Numbered from the stretch's first letter, positions 6,783 to 16,803 are shown. The stretch is 64,000 bases of DNA from Francisella sp. SYW-9 (GCF_008711465.1 NZ_VXKQ01000017.1:1-64000); one strand, 5' to 3'. A program made the numbers and translations. The notes: generated from the sequence alone by a model not told the origin.

Positions 6783-9250
6783 CGCTTCCAGCTCATTAAA
6801 TTACGAGCCATTCTTGCTGCAACTTGATGGTTGATTTTATCAAGCTCTAATACTATATCAGCCATAAAAGCATATCCTAAACCATCTTTACGATGATATT
6901 GCGAGAAATTAGCACCAAAACCACCAATAAGTGAGTAAACTTTATTAGGATTTTTAGAGTTGTATGCAGGATGATTAACTAAACCTTTAACTATATCTAA
7001 AGCTGACTCATGAGAGATTTGAGCTTGAGATACTAGCCATTTGTTTACAACTAGATCCTCATGCTTCCAACGGTTATAAAACTCACTGATAGCATTATCT
7101 CGAACTTGTTGATCGTTAGATTTCAACAATGCTGAAAATGCTGATTGTTGATCGGTCATATTATTAGCATTATCAAATAGTTGTTGCGCTAGCTCAGTAC
7201 CTTGACTTTGGTCACTAGCATTCATTAGATAACTTAAACATACACCTTTTAGCTTTCTTTTTGCTATTTGCTCAGCTGATAGGCTATATAGTTTATTATC
7301 ATTACATTCTTGATATATAGCTAACCAGTCACCTTTTAGTTTATCTGCTAGCTGATTCATTACTTTTTTGCGTGATAAGACAATATCATCAACCTCAATC
7401 ACAGGCATTGCCTGAGCAATTGTAGACTCATTTGGTATTAGTAGAGCATCACTGATTAATGCTTTATCTAATTCTTTATCATTTAGAATTGATTTAAAAG
7501 CATTCAAGAACTCGTCGCTTACATCAGAATTAGCTAAAATCATATTTGTAGCTAACTGCTGTAAAGAGTCCCAACGATTAAAGGCATTATTATCATATTT
7601 GACAATATGCAATAGTTCGCTTTCAGTACACTTATGCTCAACCTTCACAGGTGCCGAAAAATCTCTAAACAATGAAACTACTGGTTTTGCTGAAATATTA
7701 TCAAAAGTGTAAGTCTGTTTTTGTTCTTTAAGCTCAATAACCTGCTCCGCGATATTTTCACCATTTGGAGTGATAAGTCCCATTTTAACAGGTATATGAA
7801 GAGCTTGTTTTTCTTTTTGATCAGCAGTTGGTTGAGTAGTTTGCTCTAGTGTTAAGCTATAAGTTTGACTTTGAGCGTCATAATTCTCACTAACTTTAAT
7901 ATTTGGAGTACCTGATTGAGCATACCACCTCTTAAACAAGCTAAAATCACGATTGTTAGCATCTGCCATAGCATTTACAAAATCATCACATGTTACAGCT
8001 TGTCCATCATGTCTTTCAAAATATAGTTTCATACCTTTTTGGAAACCTTCTTCACCTAATAAGGTATGAATCATTCTAATAATCTCAGCACCTTTATGAT
8101 AAACCGTTACCGTATAAAAATTATTCATCTCAATATACGACTCAGGACGGATAGGATGAGACATAGGACTAGCATCTTCAGCAAATTGAGCACTTCTAAT
8201 AATACGTACATCATCTATACGTTTAACATCTCTAGAGTTTAAATCAGAAGTAAATTCTTGATCTCTAAATACAGTTAAACCCTCTTTTAAGCTTAACTGA
8301 AACCAATCACGACATGTAACCCTATCACCCGTCCAGTTATGGAAATACTCATGCCCTACAACACTTTGAACTAACTCAAAATCCTTATCTGTAGCTGTTT
8401 TATCACTAGCCATAATATATTTGGTATTAAATATATTTAAGCCTTTATTTTCCATTGCGCCAGCATTAAAATCAGGTACAGCTACAATCATAAATGTATC
8501 AAGATCATACTCTAGGTTAAATCTTTCTTCATCCCACTTCATTGAATCTTTTACAGCTTGCATAGCATAATGACATTTATCAATATCTTGTTTAAATGCA
8601 TATATTTCAAGATTAACCTTACGATTTGATTTAGTAGTAAAAGTATCTTTAATACTAGCTAAATCACCTGCAACAAGTGCAAATAGATAACAAGGTTTTT
8701 TAAAAGGATCTTTCCATGTAGCAAAATGTAAGGTATCTGAAATATCTCCAGAGTCAATCTTATCTCCATTAGATAAAATAACAGGATATTTTTGTTTATT
8801 AGCAATGATTTTGACGGTATAAGAAGACATTACATCAGGTCTATCTAAATAATATGTAACTTTTCTAAAACCAGTGGCTTCACATTGTGTACAGAACACT
8901 TCACCAGACTTATACAACCCTTCTAGAGAAGTATTCGCAGAAGGGTTAATCTCAACTATAGTATTTAATATAAAACTTTCAGGAGCTTTATAAATAGTTA
9001 ATTGATTATTATTTATATCAAAATCAGATTTAGATAAATTTTTATTATCTATTTTAATTGATAGTAATTTTAAATCTTCACCATCTAAAATTAACGAGTT
9101 ACTGTCATTATTAGCAGGATTTTTAGTAATATGTAACTCTGCTGTTACAATTGTTTTTGACTCATCTAAATTAAATGTTAGATGCGTCTCGTTTATAAGA
9201 TAATTACTTGGTTTATAGTCTTTTAAATACTTAATTTCAGGCTGAGACAT
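6674..9250 (-). CDS. pepN: Aminopeptidase N (M1 family)
   Basis: A zinc metallopeptidase of about 858 residues that removes N-terminal amino acids from peptides in the cytoplasm. The exopeptidase motif GAMEN and the zinc site HEYFHNW with the downstream Glu (LKEGLTVF) are all present. They are followed by the long C-terminal helical domain typical of bacterial PepN, and length is normal. A TTG start 60 bases upstream (9310) is possible, but the ATG at 9250 gives MSQPEIKYLKDY, which aligns with the usual PepN start. It is a single gene, transcribed divergently from the Hsp20 gene. Confidence 0.95.
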   Translation of the reverse strand: MSQPEIKYLKDYKPSNYLINETHLTFNLDESKTIVTAELHITKNPANNDSNSLILDGEDLKLLSIKIDNKNLSKSDFDINNNQLTIYKAPESFILNTIVEINPSANTSLEGLYKSGEVFCTQCEATGFRKVTYYLDRPDVMSSYTVKIIANKQKYPVILSNGDKIDSGDISDTLHFATWKDPFKKPCYLFALVAGDLASIKDTFTTKSNRKVNLEIYAFKQDIDKCHYAMQAVKDSMKWDEERFNLEYDLDTFMIVAVPDFNAGAMENKGLNIFNTKYIMASDKTATDKDFELVQSVVGHEYFHNWTGDRVTCRDWFQLSLKEGLTVFRDQEFTSDLNSRDVKRIDDVRIIRSAQFAEDASPMSHPIRPESYIEMNNFYTVTVYHKGAEIIRMIHTLLGEEGFQKGMKLYFERHDGQAVTCDDFVNAMADANNRDFSLFKRWYAQSGTPNIKVSENYDAQSQTYSLTLEQTTQPTADQKEKQALHIPVKMGLITPNGENIAEQVIELKEQKQTYTFDNISAKPVVSLFRDFSAPVKVEHKCTESELLHIVKYDNNAFNRWDSLQQLATNMILANSDVSDEFLNAFKSILNDKELDKALISDALLIPNESTIAQAMPVIEVDDIVLSRKKVMNQLADKLKGDWLAIYQECNDNKLYSLSAEQIAKRKLKGVCLSYLMNASDQSQGTELAQQLFDNANNMTDQQSAFSALLKSNDQQVRDNAISEFYNRWKHEDLVVNKWLVSQAQISHESALDIVKGLVNHPAYNSKNPNKVYSLIGGFGANFSQYHRKDGLGYAFMADIVLELDKINHQVAARMARNLMSWKRYDSPRQALMKKELERIKASNPSKNVFEIVSKSLDL

Positions 9251-9357
9251 AGTAAAGTTTAAGTCAGTTTTATTTGCTTCTAGAATAGCAGTCACTAGGA
9301 TTTGTTGCAATTATTATTCAACAAGTAAAAAGAGCTTGATTTAATTTAAAAATTTTT

Positions 9358-9385
9358 CTTGAAATTCTACAATCTGATCATATAT
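9358..9385 (+). promoter_or_regulatory. Heat-shock (sigma32-like) promoter of the Hsp20 gene
   Basis: CTTGAAA (9358-9364), a 14-base spacer and CATATAT (9379-9385) resemble the RpoH consensus. They are placed about 45 bases before the Hsp20 start. The match to the -35 is very good and to the C-rich -10 partial. The gene's function supports the call. Confidence 0.5.
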
Positions 9386-9430
9386 AAAAAATTGAAAGGC
9401 GCGAAAACAATGTTTATAAGGAGAATAACT

Positions 9431-9859
9431 ATGAGTAAGGAAATCAGATATAACCCATTTGAATTAAAACATTCAATAAATGATCTTTTTGATAATTTTT
9501 TTAGTTTCCCTAAAGGCTATCAAGAAGAGAAGTATTTACAAAATATCCATTTAGATATAACTGAAGATGACTCTGCCTATCATATTCATGCAGATCTTGC
9601 AGGTATTGAAGAAAAGGATATAGATATTGAGCTAGATAAAAGCAAATTATCTATAAAAGCTAAACGTGAACACTCTCATAAAGATAAGAAATATCATATA
9701 CAGGAGCGCTACTATGGAGAATATCAACGCACAATAAACTTACCTGAAAATATAGATAGTGAGAATATAGAGGCTAAGTATAAAAATGGTGTACTAAACT
9801 TAACTATTCCTAAGAAAGAAAAAGATAATACTTCTAAGAAAATAACTATAAAGTCTTAA
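9431..9859 (+). CDS. Small heat-shock protein, Hsp20/alpha-crystallin family
   Basis: A 142-residue ATP-independent holdase chaperone. The alpha-crystallin domain runs from about residue 35 (IHLDITEDDSAYHIHADLAG) to the conserved end YKNGVLNLTIPK, with the short C-terminal I-x-I anchor ITI in KKITIKS. The start at 9431 is chosen because AAGGAGAAT sits correctly before it; an upstream TTG frame (9359) would overlap the promoter. Its stop overlaps the end of convergent trpCF by four bases. RpoH control is likely from the promoter sequence. Confidence 0.9.
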   Translation: MSKEIRYNPFELKHSINDLFDNFFSFPKGYQEEKYLQNIHLDITEDDSAYHIHADLAGIEEKDIDIELDKSKLSIKAKREHSHKDKKYHIQERYYGEYQRTINLPENIDSENIEAKYKNGVLNLTIPKKEKDNTSKKITIKS

Positions 9860-11217
9860 TAATTTCTGATAACTTCAAAAACTTCATTTAATTTCTTTTG
9901 ATCTTTTTGACCTGGTTGCGATTCAACGCCAGAGTTAATATCATAAGCTGAGCATTTTAACTCAATAGCTTTTGCTATATTTTTAGAGTTTAAACCTCCT
10001 GCTAATATTATATTATTTTTATTATCTATAAGATCCCAATCAAATATTTTTCCTGTACCACCAGACTGTCCATCTACTTGAGCATCTAATAAATGGTAAT
10101 CAACATTTTCTAAAAACTTAGGTATAGACTTATCTACGCCATAAGCTTTCCATATCTGGCAGTTTCTATGTAATCTAGCCTTTAAAGTATCTACATATAC
10201 TTGATCTTCATTTCCATGAAGCTGAACAGCACTTAATTTTAAATCATAAGAAGCATTTACAACTTCATCAATACTAGCATTAACAAAAACACCTACATAA
10301 TTTAACTTAACTTTTTTTGTTATAGATTTTGCCATGTCAAAATCTATGTAACGAGGTGATTTTTTGACAAATATAAAGCCTCCGTAAACAGCTCCTGCAT
10401 CGTAAGCTTTTTGAGCATTTTCTACTGAAGTAAGACCACATACTTTATTAAAGCCATATATTATTTTTCTAACAGCAAGCTCTAAGTTACGCTCTCCCAT
10501 AATAGAACTACCAATTAGAAAACCATTTGCAAACTTTCTAAGCTCTCTTACTTCTTGGTTTTTGTAAATTCCAGATTCAGATATAACAATAGTTCCTTTT
10601 GGTACTTTAGGGGCTAATACACGAGTAGTATTTAAATCTATAGATAAATCTCTAAGATTACGGTTATTTATACCTATTACTTTTGCTTTTAGGTTTATAG
10701 CTCTTTGAAGCTCTTCTTCATTACTAGCTTCTGTAAGTATTCCCATACCAAGACGATTAGCAACTTTAGCAAGTTTTCTATATTCAGAATCATCTAAAAC
10801 TGAAAGCATCAACAATATAGCGTCAGCTTTATAATGTCTTGCTAAATATATTTGATACTCATCTATAATAAAGTCTTTACAAAGTACAGGTTGTGTTACT
10901 TGATTTCTTATAATTTCAAGGTTTGCAAAACTACCCATAAAAAATTCTTCATCAGTTAATACTGATATAGCATTTGCATAATTTTTATATACTGAAGCTA
11001 TTTCATTTAGATCAAATTTTTTACGAATAAGACCTTTAGAAGGAGAGCCTTTTTTACACTCTAATATAAATACTGCTCTTTCTGAAGTTAAAGCTTTATA
11101 AAAACTTCTATCTGTTTTAGAAACCTCATCTTTAAAAACATCTAATGGGAATAGTCTTTTCTTAGCAAAAAGCCATTTTCTTTTTGCTTCAACAATTTTT
11201 GCTAATATAGTTTCCAT
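9856..11217 (-). CDS. trpCF: Bifunctional indole-3-glycerol phosphate synthase / PRA isomerase
   Basis: A 453-residue fusion of two TIM barrels catalysing consecutive tryptophan steps. The TrpC half (1-255) shows ILECKKGSPSKG, VLTDEEFFMGS, LCKDFIID, GINNRNLRDL and ISESGIY. The TrpF half (from about 257) begins KVCGLTSVENAQKA and has GVFVNAS, VQLHGNE and LAGGLNSKNIAKA. It is the last gene of the extended trp operon, about 70 bases after the GyrI-like gene. Fused TrpCF is usual in gammaproteobacteria. The cytoplasmic product, indole-glycerol phosphate, needs TrpAB, which are not in this window. Confidence 0.95.
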   Translation of the reverse strand: METILAKIVEAKRKWLFAKKRLFPLDVFKDEVSKTDRSFYKALTSERAVFILECKKGSPSKGLIRKKFDLNEIASVYKNYANAISVLTDEEFFMGSFANLEIIRNQVTQPVLCKDFIIDEYQIYLARHYKADAILLMLSVLDDSEYRKLAKVANRLGMGILTEASNEEELQRAINLKAKVIGINNRNLRDLSIDLNTTRVLAPKVPKGTIVISESGIYKNQEVRELRKFANGFLIGSSIMGERNLELAVRKIIYGFNKVCGLTSVENAQKAYDAGAVYGGFIFVKKSPRYIDFDMAKSITKKVKLNYVGVFVNASIDEVVNASYDLKLSAVQLHGNEDQVYVDTLKARLHRNCQIWKAYGVDKSIPKFLENVDYHLLDAQVDGQSGGTGKIFDWDLIDNKNNIILAGGLNSKNIAKAIELKCSAYDINSGVESQPGQKDQKKLNEVFEVIRNY

Positions 11218-11290
11218 ATTTATTAAGATTTTTTTTAATTTTAAGTGATATTTTAAACGAAAAATATTTAAAAGTTTAATTTTTATACTT

Positions 11291-11701
11291 CTAAATATAT
11301 TCTACATTTATTTCAATAAAATCTTCGATAGGATTATATCTATCAAAGTCCGCTTTATAAGCTCTTTTCTTAGAATTATCAGTCCATATTTCTTGCCATT
11401 TATCTATAGCAGCATCAGGAAGATCTCCTTCTACTCTAAAAACTTCATGATTTAACTCAATATTAGCTGAATTTAAGCCTGTTGGCACATCAAAATTATC
11501 ATCTACCTCATAACCTATTAACAAAGCATATGGCGCTGTGTGATCACCTTCATATTCATAATAAACAGATATTATATCTTGTGATAGATTTTGGCCATTA
11601 AGATATTCTAAAACCTCACTATTAAAAAACAATTCCCATGCCTGCTCAAGCAAGTCATCTCTATCATTTGAAACCTTTGTCGATACGCCTACTATTTTCA
11701 T
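11291..11701 (-). CDS. GyrI-like effector-binding domain protein
   Basis: A 136-residue stand-alone protein resembling the AraC effector-binding/GyrI (SbmC-like) ligand-binding fold. Features are an N-terminal strand, YYEYEGDHTAPYALLIGYEVD, a basic-acidic middle (FRVEGDLPDAAIDKWQEIW) and a C-terminal strand IEINVEYI. No DNA-binding domain is present. Members bind small molecules or, in the GyrI case, inhibit gyrase; which applies here is unknown. It lies inside the trp operon between the HD-domain gene and trpCF, about 30 bases after the former, so it is probably co-transcribed. Its link to tryptophan metabolism is not evident. Confidence 0.6.
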   Translation of the reverse strand: MKIVGVSTKVSNDRDDLLEQAWELFFNSEVLEYLNGQNLSQDIISVYYEYEGDHTAPYALLIGYEVDDNFDVPTGLNSANIELNHEVFRVEGDLPDAAIDKWQEIWTDNSKKRAYKADFDRYNPIEDFIEINVEYI

Positions 11702-11730
11702 ATTTTCCTACAATTTTCTATATATTTTTT

Positions 11731-12321
11731 TTAAACCAACCAACCTTTAGACTCTGCTATATTGATTTGTTGCTCTACATAATCCCAAAGCTTAGGAGCT
11801 ATTGTTTTTAATTCTTTATTTATATTTAACACTTTCTCTTTATATGTTAGACCATTTACAACCCATCCACCGCCATTACTAGCCATATTTCTATATACAG
11901 GGATAGATTTATCAATAGCTTTAGCATACTTAGCATCTGCTGATGAGCTTTTTTCAAATTCTAGCCAAAGCTTTTTTAATTCTTTGGCATCATATTCTGG
12001 CATTAATGAGAATATTTTATCTAATGCTAATAACTCTTTCTTATGCTGCAATTCCAATATCGCTTCATCATCAAACGCATAAGTATCTCCTGCATATATT
12101 TCAACTATATCATGTATCAACAACATAGTTAAAACTCGTTCCATATTAATACTTTCTTTAGCAAAATCTTTAAAAGTTATAGCCATTAGTGCAGCATGCC
12201 AGCTATGCTCTGCTGTATTTTCTCTACGATTATTATCTGAATAAACTAAACATCTACGGTATATACTTTTTAATTTATCAACTTCTACTATAAACTTTAC
12301 TCTCTGCTCTAAATCAGTCAT
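11731..12321 (-). CDS. HD-domain phosphohydrolase (YfbR/HDDC2-like)
   Basis: A 196-residue metal-dependent hydrolase with the HD signature: NTAEHSWHAALMA supplies the first His, LLIHDIVEIYAGD the His-Asp pair, and a later Asp lies in AKAIDKS. This arrangement is typical of 5'-deoxynucleotidases of the YfbR/HDDC2 group, which act on dNMPs; the exact substrate is inferred. It follows msrA by eight bases and precedes the GyrI-like gene, so it travels in the trp transcript. Length is normal for the family. Confidence 0.75.
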   Translation of the reverse strand: MTDLEQRVKFIVEVDKLKSIYRRCLVYSDNNRRENTAEHSWHAALMAITFKDFAKESINMERVLTMLLIHDIVEIYAGDTYAFDDEAILELQHKKELLALDKIFSLMPEYDAKELKKLWLEFEKSSSADAKYAKAIDKSIPVYRNMASNGGGWVVNGLTYKEKVLNINKELKTIAPKLWDYVEQQINIAESKGWLV

Positions 12322-12329
12322 ATTTTAAT

Positions 12330-13016
12330 TTATCTAGTCAAACATTTAGCATAGCTAGATGGTATATCAAAAGGTACTACATTACTATATTTCCATCCTA
12401 TGTTTTTCCATACCTTATTTACTGTCTGATCTCTTCCACAGCCCGTACGATAATAACAATATCTTTTAGGATTTTTATCATGATAATCTTGATGATATTT
12501 TTCAGCTTCGTAAAATTTTGTCGATGGCAAAATTTGCGTATATACATTTTTATTATTCTTATTAAATATTTGTTTTAACTCATTTGTAATAGCTTTTGCA
12601 GTATGTTTTTGGCTATCATTCATATAGTAAATTGCAGACTGATACTGTTTACCTTTATCACAAAACTGACCTTTTGAATCAGTAGGATCTATACGACGAT
12701 AAAAATACTCAACAAGATCTTTATAGCTAATCTTTTTAGGATCATATATAACTTCTACAGATTCTTTATAGCTTGTAGTTCCCGAAGATACTTTTCTATA
12801 TGTTGGATCTTTTTGATAACCCCCATCATACCCTGAAACCACTTTTATAATACCATTATGACTTAAGTTTTCATGCTTTTGCATATATTCAAAATCTGAC
12901 TCCAAACACCAGAAACAACCACCTGCAAAAACAGCCTTATCGTACGAAACATCACTATGAGCTGCAAAACCTAAACTACAAGACAGTATTGATAAACTAT
13001 AAATTATTTTTTTCAT
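12330..13016 (-). CDS. msrA: Peptide methionine-S-sulfoxide reductase, exported
   Basis: A 228-residue enzyme that repairs oxidised methionine (S-epimer) in proteins. The catalytic motif GCFWC is at residues 33-37, and [10 protein letters not shown] and a C-terminal Cys (YRTGCG) follow. The first 20 or so residues form a signal peptide ([18 protein letters not shown]), so it probably works in the periplasm. Its ATG overlaps the trpD stop as ATGA, showing translational coupling to the trp operon. There is no MsrB domain. The pairing of a repair enzyme with tryptophan genes is unusual and may be only an operon insertion. Confidence 0.93.
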   Translation of the reverse strand: MKKIIYSLSILSCSLGFAAHSDVSYDKAVFAGGCFWCLESDFEYMQKHENLSHNGIIKVVSGYDGGYQKDPTYRKVSSGTTSYKESVEVIYDPKKISYKDLVEYFYRRIDPTDSKGQFCDKGKQYQSAIYYMNDSQKHTAKAITNELKQIFNKNNKNVYTQILPSTKFYEAEKYHQDYHDKNPKRYCYYRTGCGRDQTVNKVWKNIGWKYSNVVPFDIPSSYAKCLTR

Positions 13017-14029
13017 AATATATTTCCAAAATTTATAACATCTTCTAATGTTTTAAAACATTTACCAGATTTAATCAACTCTAAAACATATTGAGTATTT
13101 TGTTTAATATCATCTTTATCATAAAGCTTCATTAACATAGCTACATTTATTGCAACTGCAGCATTATGAGCATCTTTACCTTTACCTAAAAGTATTTGTT
13201 TTATTATATTTTTATTGTATTCAGGTAGACCACCTTCTATATCTTTAATGCTAAAATTATCTATACCAAAGTCTTGTGTTGAAATTATATATTCTTTTAT
13301 TTGATTATCTTTAACTTCTGCAACACTAGTATCTCCATGTATTGCGACCTCGTCTAAACCACTACCATGTACAATTAGAGCTCTTTGTATCCCTAAATTC
13401 ATTAAAGTTTTTGCCATTGGCAAAATTAAATCTTTAGCATATACACCTATGACTATTTTATTTGGTCTTGCAGGGTTTATTAAAGGCCCAAGAATATTAA
13501 AAATAGTTCTAGTTTTTAAAACTTCTCTAGCTTGTTTAACATATTTAAACCCCGGGTTGTAAAATGGTGCAAATAAAAAACCTAAATTATTTATTTGAAT
13601 AGATTCTTTTGTTTTTTCTGGAGATAACTCTATATTTACACCAAAAGATTCTAAAAGATCAAAAGATCCTGACCTGCTTGATATACTTCTACTACCATGC
13701 TTAGCAACTTTATAACCTGCTGTAGCTGCTACTATAGCTGATGTAGTAGATATATTGATGGTATTATAACCATCACCACCTGTACCTACTATGTCTACTA
13801 AATCTTCTTTAATTTTTGGAAAACCTCTAGTGTTATCAACTAACGCTTCAGCTGCTGCTGCTATTTCTAATGGAGTTTCTTTTTTTAATTTAAGAGCAGT
13901 TAATATACTAGTCTGTAAAGGTAATTCAATTTCACCTTTAATAAAAAAATCAAACAATTGATAACTATCTTGATAACTTAAATCTTCTAAATTATATAAT
14001 TTATCAACTATTTTTCTTAACTCACTCAT
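13013..14029 (-). CDS. trpD: Anthranilate phosphoribosyltransferase
   Basis: Transfers phosphoribose from PRPP to anthranilate, the second step of the tryptophan branch. Family motifs seen are [16 protein letters not shown] (the PRPP loop), [27 protein letters not shown] and VVHGSGLDE-like [10 protein letters not shown]. The start at 14029 makes an ATGA overlap with the trpG stop; an in-frame ATG four codons earlier (14041) is an alternative. Length of about 338 residues is normal. The stop overlaps msrA in the same way, so trpG-trpD-msrA are tightly coupled. Confidence 0.95.
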   Translation of the reverse strand: MSELRKIVDKLYNLEDLSYQDSYQLFDFFIKGEIELPLQTSILTALKLKKETPLEIAAAAEALVDNTRGFPKIKEDLVDIVGTGGDGYNTINISTTSAIVAATAGYKVAKHGSRSISSRSGSFDLLESFGVNIELSPEKTKESIQINNLGFLFAPFYNPGFKYVKQAREVLKTRTIFNILGPLINPARPNKIVIGVYAKDLILPMAKTLMNLGIQRALIVHGSGLDEVAIHGDTSVAEVKDNQIKEYIISTQDFGIDNFSIKDIEGGLPEYNKNIIKQILLGKGKDAHNAAVAINVAMLMKLYDKDDIKQNTQYVLELIKSGKCFKTLEDVINFGNIL

Positions 14030-14604
14030 TGTTGCACCCATTTAATGACATTATCTAAAAGCTTAGAACCATGTATTGTCATTATAGATTCAGGATGAAA
14101 TTGTAAACCACAAACTTTATTCTTATCATCTACTACAGCCATAACTAAATCATTAACTTCTGCTATAGTTTCTAATCCTGTAGGTATTTTTACCCCTACT
14201 AATGAATGATACCTTGCAACAGTTAGTGGAGATTCTAGATCATTAAATATAGTATGATTATTATGTTTTACTCTAGCTATCTTGCCATGTACTATTTCAT
14301 TAGCATGCGATACTATACCGCCATAAGCTTCAATTATAGCTTGATGCCCCAAACAAATACCTATAACAGGAACTCTACCTTTTATCAAAGAAATTAGATT
14401 AACTATACATCCTGCATCAGCTGGGCTGCCTGGACCTGGAGATACAACAACTATTGGATTTTCTACTGAATTAATCTTATCAAGCAATACATCTATATAT
14501 ATATTATTTCTATATACATCAACATTATTACCCAAAATTTTAAACTCATCTACTAAGTTATAAGAAAAAGAATCAAAATTATCTATAAATATAATATTTG
14601 CCAT
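14026..14604 (-). CDS. trpG: Anthranilate synthase glutamine amidotransferase subunit
   Basis: A 192-residue class I glutaminase supplying ammonia to TrpE. The triad Cys is in the nucleophile elbow [11 protein letters not shown], and the His/Glu pair is in LQFHPESI. The N-terminal [12 protein letters not shown] and the oxyanion region [10 protein letters not shown] are standard. It starts three bases after the trpE stop and overlaps trpD. The same subunit could also serve aminodeoxychorismate synthase in some bacteria, but its position argues for tryptophan. Confidence 0.95.
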   Translation of the reverse strand: MANIIFIDNFDSFSYNLVDEFKILGNNVDVYRNNIYIDVLLDKINSVENPIVVVSPGPGSPADAGCIVNLISLIKGRVPVIGICLGHQAIIEAYGGIVSHANEIVHGKIARVKHNNHTIFNDLESPLTVARYHSLVGVKIPTGLETIAEVNDLVMAVVDDKNKVCGLQFHPESIMTIHGSKLLDNVIKWVQQ

Positions 14605-14607
14605 TAT

Positions 14608-16170
14608 TTACACTCCATGTATATTTTTTATAGCTGATATAACAGCTTGTGCTTTTGTTCTATTCTCATCAGCTTCTGCTATAGGTACAGAATCTAGAAC
14701 TACTCCACCTCCTGCTTGAATTTCTGCAACCTGATCTTCAACATAAGCAGAACGAATAACTATACAACTATCTAAATCACCATAACCATTCAAATATCCT
14801 ACAGCCCCACCATAACTACCTCTAGTTTGTTTTTCTACTTCAGATATTAATTGCATAGCTCTTATTTTTGGGGCACCTGTAAGTGTACCCATGTTCATAC
14901 AAGATTGATAAGCATGAAGAGCATCTAAATCGTCTGCAAGTTGCCCAACTACTCTAGATACTAAATGCATAACATGACTATATCTATCAACTTTTAAAAG
15001 ATCTGCTAAATATCTAGTCCCTGTTTTAGATATTCTGGCAACATCATTTCTAGCTAAATCTACTAACATCATATGTTCAGCATTTTCTTTTATATCTAAT
15101 CTAAGTTCTAACTCTATTCTGCTATCTAGATCTGGATTTATACTTCCATCAGAATTTTTACCACGTCTACGTGTACCTGCTATAGGGTATATTTCTACTT
15201 GATTAGTTGATTTTTGATATTTCAAAGCACTTTCAGGTGATGCTCCAAAAAGTATAAAATCCTCATCTTGCATATAAAACATATATGGACTTGGATTTGT
15301 ACGTTTAAGTTCTTTATAAACTTCCAAAGAATTTTGACATGGCAAAAAGAAGCTTCTAGATGGCACAACTTGAAATATATCTCCATCAATAATATGCGAT
15401 TTTAACTGATCAACAATATTACAAAAATCTTTATCACTTACTGATTCTTTTACTTCTAGATTACTAAATTTCTCAGTTTTTACATCAATATCATTATTTA
15501 TATTATCATTAATAAATTTAATATTAGTATCTAGTTCATTAGTATTATTAGAGTTAAAATTATTAGTTTGAATATAAGTTTCTTTTTGCTGATGATCACT
15601 TATCATAATAGTATCAGCTAAATAAAAAACATAGTCAGGACACTTATTTTTACGTTTTACATCGCCTATATTTTCAAAATTACCTACTACGTCATAGGCA
15701 AAGAGTCCTGCTAAAAATATACTAAACTCATTAGATATTTTAAAACTTTCTTTTATTAATCTTAAACCATCAAAAACAGATTCATTTTTAAGATTTTCAT
15801 GTTCATTAAGATTTGTATCTTTTTTGGTATCAAAAGTTAAAACTAACTCATCATTATTATAGTTAACTTGTATAGTCTTTTTTATTCTAGATCTTATAGT
15901 ATCTAAAGCCATCTCACCATTTTTAGTTAAAGCTTTTATAAAAACTTTATTGCCTATACATGAAACTCTCAAAGCGCTATTTAATACTAAAATACTTTTT
16001 AATTTATCTTTTGTATCTATTTCTGCTGACTCTAATAAAATAGTATTTTTTTTATCTGTACATAGATTAGCAAAACATCTATTTAGATCTTCTTGATAAT
16101 CTATTTTATGGATATTTGAGACTAAAAAGCCCTTTTGATCTTCTTGTTTTGATATTTCTGTATCTGACAT
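14608..16170 (-). CDS. trpE: Anthranilate synthase component I
   Basis: A 520-residue chorismate-using enzyme that makes anthranilate with TrpG. The C-terminal catalytic domain carries FQVVPSR, PSPYMFYM, GASPE, PIAGTRRRG, DLARNDVARI, TGAPKIRAM and the final GGGVVLDS. The N-terminal half is more diverged, contains a low-complexity Asn-rich insert (residues 205-240), and keeps a short LLESAEIDTKD tract like the LLES motif linked to tryptophan feedback. It lies 27 bases downstream of trpR and is the first biosynthetic gene of the operon. Confidence 0.95.
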   Translation of the reverse strand: MSDTEISKQEDQKGFLVSNIHKIDYQEDLNRCFANLCTDKKNTILLESAEIDTKDKLKSILVLNSALRVSCIGNKVFIKALTKNGEMALDTIRSRIKKTIQVNYNNDELVLTFDTKKDTNLNEHENLKNESVFDGLRLIKESFKISNEFSIFLAGLFAYDVVGNFENIGDVKRKNKCPDYVFYLADTIMISDHQQKETYIQTNNFNSNNTNELDTNIKFINDNINNDIDVKTEKFSNLEVKESVSDKDFCNIVDQLKSHIIDGDIFQVVPSRSFFLPCQNSLEVYKELKRTNPSPYMFYMQDEDFILFGASPESALKYQKSTNQVEIYPIAGTRRRGKNSDGSINPDLDSRIELELRLDIKENAEHMMLVDLARNDVARISKTGTRYLADLLKVDRYSHVMHLVSRVVGQLADDLDALHAYQSCMNMGTLTGAPKIRAMQLISEVEKQTRGSYGGAVGYLNGYGDLDSCIVIRSAYVEDQVAEIQAGGGVVLDSVPIAEADENRTKAQAVISAIKNIHGV

Positions 16171-16197
16171 TGTTTATCCTATTAGTTTTTTTAAATT

Positions 16198-16473
16198 TTA
16201 TTTTCCAAATATCTCTTTTATTTTTATAGAACATTCTTTCAAAGCATTAGAGCATCTTGTCACAGTACAAATACTTATTTTTAAATTTTTAGATATTTCT
16301 CTTTGAGATTTATCTTTTTTTATAAGTTCTTTTGTTAATAATACCCTTTTATTTAATTGCTCTTTTTCTTCTTTAGTTAATAAAAAATCACATATAGTTT
16401 CTATATCTTGAAGTTTTTCATTTTGAGCAAGAATTTCCATTAATTGCTTCCAGCCACTATCTGACGATGTCAT
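16198..16473 (-). CDS. trpR: Trp operon repressor
   Basis: A 91-residue all-helical aporepressor that binds L-tryptophan and shuts off trp transcription. The core LLTKEEKEQLNKRVLLTKEL matches the TrpR core (LLTPDEREALGTRV in E. coli). It is followed by the helix-turn-helix KSQREISKNLKISICTVTRC and SNALKE. The ATG at 16473 gives a normal TrpR start; an upstream ATG (16515) would add 14 residues unlike the family. It is the promoter-proximal gene of the trp operon, so the repressor would regulate itself together with trpEGD. No Trp-rich leader peptide was seen. Confidence 0.9.
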   Translation of the reverse strand: MTSSDSGWKQLMEILAQNEKLQDIETICDFLLTKEEKEQLNKRVLLTKELIKKDKSQREISKNLKISICTVTRCSNALKECSIKIKEIFGK

Positions 16474-16587
16474 AAAAATGTTAATATAATATTTTGTAAT
16501 TATGTAATGGTACATAGATACATATAAAATATCAAGAAAACTTTGTATTTAAAGTTAATCCTAAATAACATTATCCTTATTTAAGCC

Positions 16588-16600
16588 TTACTATAAGTAA
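16588..16600. promoter_or_regulatory. Candidate TrpR operator dyad
   Basis: TTACT and AGTAA flank a three-base centre about 115 bases upstream of trpR, in the only upstream region of the operon. It resembles a repressor dyad but lacks the CTAG core of the E. coli trp operator. It is supported only by position and symmetry. Confidence 0.25.
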
Positions 16601-16721
16601 TTTAAGTAAATATATATACCTAATCATAAAACACTTCAAAAACCCCCATATAAAGCTCTTATGGCTTAATAACTAACTATCAAATAAAGAATATTTATCA
16701 CATGAAATTTTAAAGGGAATA

Positions 16722-16796
16722 AAAAAAATAAATTAAGGCCTAAATCGAATCAGAAGTAAAAAGGGGAAAACTGAGTTTTAAGAAATAGACCTTAAT
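16722..16796 (-). terminator. Terminator candidate after the tRNA pair
   Basis: On the minus strand ATTAAGGTCTA (16786-16796) can pair with TAGGCCTTAAT (16732-16742) with one wobble. The loop is about 43 bases, and the next stretch is T-rich (complement of the A run at 16722-16729). A second, smaller hairpin with T-run follows at 16638-16664. Either would end the tRNA-Thr/tRNA-Asp transcript. Confidence 0.45.
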
Positions 16797-16803
16797 GAGA
16801 ATA

